A stretch of 64,000 bases of DNA from Mauremys mutica (lineage: Eukaryota > Chordata > Testudines > Geoemydidae), in NCBI RefSeq assembly GCF_020497125.1, contig NC_059077.1:25743340-25807339 (forward strand). The letters run 5' to 3'. The notes beneath the pieces are model-generated. The model ran no database searches. It was not told the origin of the DNA and was given only the letters and a program-made list of their open reading frames with translations. Shown here piece by piece: positions 58,875-64,000 of this stretch. Within the stretch, counting starts at the first letter, position 1; each line of letters starts with the position of its first letter. The position numbers were made by a program, and so were the translations under genes.

Positions 58875-59183
58875 GGCCTGGTCTACAGTGGGTGGGGGGA
58901 GGGGATCCATCTAAGATACACAACTTCAGCTACGAGAATAGCATAGCTGAAGTCGACGTATCTTAGATCGACTTAGAATTACTTATTTTGCGTTCTCGTG
59001 GCTCGGCATCAATGGCCGCGGCTCCCCTGTTGATTTTGCTTCCACCTCTCGCTGAGCTAGAGTTCTGCAGTCGACAGGAGAGTGATCGGGGATCGATTTA
59101 TTGCGTCTACACTACACGCAATAAATTGATCCCTGATAGAGCGATCGCTACCCTTCGATCCGGCGGGTAGTGTAGACGTACCC
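58875..59183. mobile_element. MITE with TCA target duplication
   Basis: The left end GGCCTGGTCTACAGTGGG and the right end read backwards (GGGTACGTCTACACTACCCG) are inverted repeats flanked by TCA (58872-58874 and 59184-59186). It contains inverted subrepeats (CTTCAGCTA/TAGCTGAAG; TTATTGCGT/ACGCAATAA). The 3-bp duplication suggests a Harbinger-type element. It ends 105 bases before EGFLAM exon H. Confidence 0.82.
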
Positions 59184-59288
59184 TCAGTCTTGTGTGTTTT
59201 TGCCTGATGTTATCTAGTGCTAAATGTGCATATTGCTTTTATATTTGAACACATTGCTAAACAACATGCTCTTATCTTTGCCTTTCAG

Positions 59289-59389
59289 ATATTATTATCC
59301 AGTATCCTCAGTTCTCTGGCTACTCATACATCACCTTTGAACCGCTGAAAAATTCCTATCAGACATTCCAAATTACCCTTGAATTCAGG
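59289..59389 (+). CDS. EGFLAM: EGFLAM exon H: start of laminin G domain 1
   Basis: Encodes [20 protein letters not shown] and then [14 protein letters not shown], the first beta strands of laminin G domain 1. The acceptor has a clear tract (TTGCCTTTCAG) and the donor is GTAAGT. The phase is 1 in and 0 out. This laminin G domain belongs to the part of pikachurin that precedes the dystroglycan-binding modules. Confidence 0.95.
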
Positions 59390-60767
59390 GTAAGTTTAAG
59401 CAGTCCAAAACTCACAAAGCATTTTTAAATGGTATTCACTTTCATTAGTGTAAAGAAGGAACAATAGAAGAGTGAGTAGCTTCAAAAGCCTATGCTGCAA
59501 GCTAGATATTGCAGTGAGTTAATCTGTAGCCTTCACCTCTGGAAATCTGGGTTCGCATCCCACAAGAGAAAATAAATTTGATAGTCTCAGCCGAGATCTT
59601 TGTCCATACTCCTGGTACTCTTTTTCTTAAGGAAGGTCCTGGAAATAGCAGTGTTGAGGGATTACAGGTTAGCACTGACTTACTGTGACAGAGCTGTACG
59701 AGTGAACTTTAGACTGTGTTATGTTTGGAATTTTTGTAAATGTCTATCTGTTCAGCAGTGGCACACATATAAACTAATTAAGTACCTCTGAACTTCCTGT
59801 TTCATAGATAAGTAGATGTCCCTCATGCTTTACAGCATACACTGTTCATCTGCAGAGACGAGGAAGTTATTTTTTTCTTCTTCCACCTGGCGTAATATCA
59901 TTATGATTATTTTCTTCCTCTGAAACACTAGATACTGGACTAGTTAGATCAGTGGTCTGATCTGATAGTGTAATTTCTGTGTTCACTTGAATTCATGCTA
60001 TTTATTACAGGCAACCTGTGATTAAGGTTGCCCAACACTTTCCATGAATAAATCAGAGTTTGTATACCTGCTCCTTTGCAATATGATAGTTAGTATACAT
60101 AGAAGAGGTGGCCTAAAATCTGAGCCATTTTCCAATAAAACCCTAATAGTGGATGCCCATCGAATATAAGATTTGGAATTGAACCACTTGACTCTGCAAG
60201 AAAAAATTCCATCCATCAATGGTGTTTCAAAACCAATATCACTACTCCCTGTTTGTCCCCCTCTCTGAGAAAACAGTTCCTGGTTCCTGCACTATTACTT
60301 CCATTAGTTCATTTACTTTATAGCCAGGTTTCAGAGTGGTAGCCGTGTTAGTCTGTATCAGCAAAAACAACAAGGACTCCTTGTGGCATCTTAGAGACTA
60401 ACAAATTTATTTGGGCATAAGCTTTCGTGGGCTAGAACCCACTTCATCAGATGCATGGAGTGGAAAATACAGGAGCAGGTGTAAATACATGAAAAGATGG
60501 GAGTTACCTTAGGCCACTCTCATTACCACTACAAAAGTTATTTTTCCTGCCTTGGTATCCTACTGTTAATTGAATTGTCTTGTTAGACTGACTTCACACT
60601 TGGTAAGGCAACTCCCATCTTTTCATGTATTTATACTTGCTCTTGTATTTTCCACTCCAAGCATCTGATGAAGTAGGTTCTAGCCCATGAAAGCTTATTC
60701 CTCGTTGTTTTTACTTTATAGCCAGGAGGTGGAGACTGACTTTTGCATGTTGATACTGTGATCGCAG
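59390..60767 (+). other. EGFLAM intron H-I
   Basis: A 1.4-kb intron. The right part (60331-60715) is an inverted pair of Penelope-type repeats; 59390-60325 shows no assignable element. Confidence 0.85.
60331..60715. mobile_element. Penelope-type repeat, two inverted copies facing each other
   Basis: The left copy (TTTCAGAGTGGTAGCCGTGT, ATAAGCTTTCGTGGGCTAGA, CACTTCATCAGATGCATGGA, TACATGAAAAGATGGGAGTT) is mirrored by the right copy, which starts about 60605 (AACTCCCATCTTTTCATGTA, GCATCTGATGAAGTAGGTTC, TAGCCCATGAAAGCTTATTC). About 100 bases separate them. This repeat is the terminal region of a family I associate with Penelope-like retroelements in turtles; its head resembles the insert at 48092. 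Confidence 0.7.
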
Positions 60768-60868
60768 GCTGAAGCAGAAGACGGTTTGCTGCTGTACTGT
60801 GGAGAGAATGAGCATGGTCGTGGTGATTTTATGTCACTGGCGATAATCCGACGCAACATCCAATTCAG
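60768..60868 (+). CDS. EGFLAM: EGFLAM exon I: laminin G domain 1, second part
   Basis: Encodes [20 protein letters not shown] and then [14 protein letters not shown]. The DGLLLY motif is the typical laminin G strand that follows the first turn, and the GxGDFxSLAI segment follows it. The phase is 0 in and 2 out, with donor GTAATG (weaker than consensus). A Penelope-type repeat ends about 50 bp upstream of the acceptor, so this intron was enlarged close to the exon. Confidence 0.95.
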
Positions 60869-61994
60869 GTAATGGATCTACTGCCCTTCCATGGGTGAGC
60901 TCCTCACCCACTCCAGTCCTTGTGTGCAGTAAAAAGGGGCCCTTAAATGCTCTGCAACCAGCAAGCAGAGTATTCTCCCAGCTCAGGCACTGGGGAAATC
61001 AGCCACAAGGCTGCCTCCTGAGGATTCCTTCACAACGTGAACATTATTATTCGTTAGCAAGGTCAGAAATGTCTGCAGTCCACTAGCACTATGCTAGCAC
61101 TGTAGCTAGGTGTATACAATTAGTTAGTTTGCTTTATAAACAAGGGAACCCCAAGAAAGTTTTCAGAACAAAGGAGATGCAGCTAACCCAGGTGTCTAGT
61201 GGTAGCACAATGCATTACTCTGCAGGAATCAAGTTTGGGACTGGAACTCGGTACCACATCACTGATCTGGTAGGAGCTGAGGAGCTTTAAAGGAAACGGA
61301 GAAAAAGAGTCTCATATTGCTCTCTGACTGTATAGGATCATCTTAAAGGATATCTGGAGAGACTTCCATCTGGCACTTATTAACCGGAATGGTGATTGCT
61401 ATAAAAATGGGGGGGGGGGAACAAAAGGCAATGATGTGTCCTAACCCTATTTCTGGTCTACCTCAACCTGACCCATATACTGGAGACAAAGCAAAGAAAA
61501 TAGCATGCTTTGTGCACATTCAGCTTTGCTGCTATTGAGGCCTCCTTGTCAATCAGTACCAAACAATCTGAGTTTCTTACAGAATCCCGGTATTATTGCT
61601 TTAGCTCCAGCTCTCACCAGGGAGCTAGGAAAATTCCCCCGAGAAATTATTGTGATAGCAGCAACTCAAATTCTAATACGCTGCATCTTGAAACCATTTC
61701 AGAAAGTTGGCAGGCTTTGCAATATACTTTGTATTGCCAGAGGATGCAAAGTCTCCTACATGGAAGAAGGAAACAGATTAAAGAAAGTTTAAAATTTGAA
61801 AAGATATTTTATCTGCACTAAAACAGACCAGATCTAGATCAGTTGTCTGAGTGTTTTTATATTGCTCTTTAATGTAAAAGGAGAAACAGAAAGGCTCTGA
61901 GAAGAGAAGGCACCCTTCTTAGTCAAAAAACAAGGTTAGGTTGGTTGTTTAATGAAAAATTGTCACTTTTGGGCCTATTGTCTGGCTCTTGCAG
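60869..61994 (+). other. EGFLAM intron I-J
   Basis: A 1.1-kb intron with a 10-base G run at about 61411. Overlapping small frames at 61505-61821 have no recognisable domain. Confidence 0.85.
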
Positions 61995-62139
61995 GTTCAA
62001 TTGTGGGACTGGAGTTGCAGTCATTATGAGTGAAAGCAAAATCAAACTGGGCAACTGGCACAGTGTCACTGTGTTCAGAGATGGGCTGAATGGCTGGCTC
62101 CGGCTGGATAACGACACACCAGTCACAGGTAAATCTCAG
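61995..62139 (+). CDS. EGFLAM: EGFLAM exon J: laminin G domain 1, third part
   Basis: Encodes [20 protein letters not shown], then [20 protein letters not shown] and TPVTGKSQ. The W-H-x-V-x-V-x-R-D pattern is the laminin G hallmark strand. The phase is 2 in (completing Arg) and 0 out, with donor GTAAGT. An in-frame GTAAAT occurs 10 bases before the chosen donor; the known protein continues through it (TGxSQ), so the later donor is used. The gene continues beyond the window. Confidence 0.95.
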
Positions 62140-62561
62140 GTAAGTAATCAGGTTCCTAATGCTCAGCCTTGGCTCTCTGCAGACTGATGGCATTTCTTCC
62201 TAATAGGGAGTGTGTTGTTATAGATCAGATTAAATTTGTGTGTCTTTATTAGGGATGGGACAGTTGCATGAACCAGAATCAATTTTAACAGATTTATAGT
62301 CACATAAATCAGACTGAATATTTTAAAAGGCTTGGTTTCCTCACTGCACTTTCCCATTGTCCAGCAATCCTCCAGCCACCCTCTCTAGCCCCAGATGTGT
62401 TCTCCTTTCCAATATCTAGCAGAGCGTACTGTTGCTCTCCCAAAATCCTTTCCTTGCCTCCCATATCTGCTCCCCCCTGCTGCCTAGTCCAGATAAAAAA
62501 AATACCTCTCTCTCTCTCATGCATGCACACATCCCACCTCACCCCACCTCACCCTCCAGGC

Positions 62562-62848
62562 CTGGTCTATCCTTAAAAGTTAGGTTGACATAGACACAGT
62601 GCTCAGTTGTGTGAAAAATTCCCACCCTGAGAACCATAGTTTAGCCAACTAACCACCAGTGTTGATGCAACGAGGTTGATGGAAGAATACTTCCATTAGC
62701 ATAGCTACTGCTGCTTGGAGAAGTGGATTACCTACAGTGACAGAATAACCCCTTCTGTCACTATAGGAAGTGTCTATGCTACAGCACTACCACAGCACAG
62801 CTGCAGCACCCTGACTATGTAGCACCTGTAGTGCAGACAGGGCCCCAG
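62562..62848. mobile_element. MITE of the GTCTACACT group
   Basis: Left AGGCCTGGTCTATCCTTAAA, right read backwards (GGGCCCTGTCTGCACTACAG). The interior GTGTGAAAAATTCCCACCCT is the inverse of the core motif in the elements at 431-744 and 745-915, so they form one family. Confidence 0.6.
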
Positions 62849-63402
62849 AGACATATACAAATGTGCATGTACAATGACACAAGGGCCTCAAAGACAAAAG
62901 ATCTCAATAATATTTTCATTAAATAAAATTAAAAATAGAGATGGTGGAAAACTGTAGAAACACTGGTTCACTGTAAAAGGAAAGATACTAAAACATCTAA
63001 GAATGAACTGAAAAGAAAAACAAAGAAAAATAAAATTAATAATAGACTATGAACAGTTGTCATGCAGTTAGAGGCACAGAGCAAGAATCTGCCCTGAGTG
63101 AGGCCTCATTCAACTCCAATGATTTCATGTGGCACAGCCAAGATAAATATTATAAATGAAGATACCTTGACTTGATCCCCTGTGACCTGAAGAGAGAACA
63201 GAAGGAAAATAATTAGTGGACAATTGCCAATAACTCAGCTCTTGTTACTTCTACTACCCCCAGGACAACCACAACAAGCCCCCACCATCACCCCCTGAAA
63301 ATGGAATGGTTTTGATTTGGCTCTAGAGGTTATATCACTAGATTTGGCTTTAGACATTTATTTACAGACTCTAAATATAGTATTTAAAATAAAGGACCCA
63401 AA

Positions 63403-63708
63403 GGCACTGGCTACACTTAAAAGTTGTGCACTTTAACTATGCTAGCATAGTTGAAGCAGTAAACCCCCCACCTAAGTGTAGCACAATTATACTGGTTATA
63501 CAAGTGCTTATGCCTGTAAAATGTATTCTGATAGGGGAACCAAAATAAGATGTACTGGTGTAAAGCACCTTATCCTGGCATAACTGCATCTGCACTAGAA
63601 CTCTTTCTGAGATAACTATGTCCTCAAAAAAATAATAATTAATTAATTAATAATATGCCTTTCCAACATAGATATGCCAGTAAAACTTTAAATTGAGTCC
63701 TGGCCTAA
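63403..63708. mobile_element. MITE with AGGC-CTGG ends
   Basis: Left AGGCACTGGCTACACTTAAA and right read backwards (AGGCCAGGACTCAATTTAAA) are imperfect inverted repeats. Contains GCTAGCATAGTTGAAG and an AATT repeat (63632-63652). Confidence 0.6.
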
Positions 63709-64000
63709 AGAAAACAAAAGATGTACAATAAAATTTAGCCTTGACATAAATGGTTATAATTCCACTGAAATCTCTCCTTTTAACACTGGGGCTTAACTTA
63801 TTACTATTTATTTATTTAATGCTGACACTTTCCTCAGTGCTGTCCAAGGCACAAATATTAAGTTACTCTGGACTCCACAGAGCCTACAAATGAAAACACA
63901 AACATAGGAAAACAATTTATACTGGGAAGCGCAAAGGAAGGACAGACATGCCCTCATAATCAAATGATTCATTAATTTTGTTTACATTAGTAGATCCATA

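Larger units (their letters stand above)
53022..59288 (+). other. EGFLAM intron G-H
   Basis: This 6.3-kb intron contains a possible LTR-related stretch (53574-54500), an old LTR (54609-55480) with a hAT inside, a repeat at 56437-57360 split by a Harbinger-like element, two nested hAT elements (57365-57998) and a TCA-flanked MITE (58875-59183). Positions 55490-56430 and 58010-58870 show no assignable element. Confidence 0.85.
4672..62139 (+). other. EGFLAM: EGFLAM (pikachurin) gene, partial: ten internal coding exons
   Basis: Ten exons read in one direction and join in consistent phase (0,0,1,2,1,0,1,0,2,0 at their 3' ends), giving about 475 residues. The domain order is FN3, FN3, acidic/Thr-rich linker, EGF-like, laminin G, which is the order of pikachurin; stretches such as [29 protein letters not shown] and [20 protein letters not shown] are the conserved family sequence as I know it. 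In known vertebrates the secreted protein binds alpha-dystroglycan through its laminin G domains and organises the photoreceptor ribbon synapse. The first exon (signal peptide) and the exons for the rest of laminin G 1 through laminin G 3 are outside the window. No exon carries a stop or frameshift, so the gene looks functional. The total span of over 57 kb is dominated by introns. Confidence 0.95.
62140..64000 (+). other. EGFLAM intron downstream of exon J, to the window end
   Basis: Contains two short MITEs (62562-62848 and 63403-63708) and no further exon. The next coding exon (rest of laminin G 1) must lie beyond 64000. Confidence 0.8.

Noticed and set aside
59525..59570. Second tRNA-derived SINE (B-box-like GGGTTCGCATCCC)
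   Set aside because: No A box at the right distance and no CR1 tail follow; the match is a single short motif.

Overview
This is a non-coding-rich piece of vertebrate nuclear DNA. It carries the middle part of one large plus-strand gene embedded in transposon-filled introns. The gene is EGFLAM (pikachurin), the dystroglycan-binding extracellular matrix protein of the photoreceptor ribbon synapse. Ten consecutive coding exons lie between 4672 and 62139. All have GT donors and AG acceptors, and all reading phases join without a break. They encode about 475 residues: most of fibronectin III domain 1, all of fibronectin III domain 2, an acidic and then Thr-rich linker, the first EGF-like domain and the first half of the first laminin G domain. 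The signal-peptide exon lies upstream of the window; the rest of laminin G 1 and the later EGF and laminin G domains lie downstream.

The repeats point to a turtle, probably a cryptodire. They include CR1 LINE copies with the usual CR1 3' tail, a tRNA-derived SINE whose 3' end is copied from the CR1 tail (the tortoise Pol III SINE type), several hAT, Harbinger-like and Tigger-like DNA transposons, Penelope-type fragments, and retroviral LTRs. No bacterial-type operon, CRISPR array or functional RNA gene was seen.

Layout: 1-4671 is upstream intron with small DNA transposons, including a GC-rich hAT at 1771-2316. Exon A is at 4672. The intron to 10093 holds a three-level nest (CR1 within CR1, then hAT in the host CR1's tail, 5745-8100). 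Exons B, C and D follow at 10094, 16111 and 16739. The 19-kb intron to 36041 holds a complete but decayed hAT with BED-finger transposase (17524-19970), a solo LTR (20728-21565), a Tigger-like element (23338-23915), a young endogenous retrovirus with two 760-bp LTRs (25122-29866), a composite TTAA element (32702-34161) and a CR1 split by a hAT MITE (34861-35778). Exon E is at 36042. The 16-kb intron to 52290 has lighter repeat content, with a SINE and a Harbinger-like element near 50.5-51.4 kb. Exons F and G are at 52291 and 52679. The next intron holds an old LTR, two hAT elements and a Harbinger-like element whose empty site can be read from a neighbouring inverted copy. Exons H, I and J are at 59289, 60768 and 61995.

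No new multi-gene system was found. The most informative signals are insertions dated by their target-site duplications, above all the retrovirus: its LTRs differ at only 5 of 760 positions, yet it has no recognisable pol gene and its env is broken by frameshifts.
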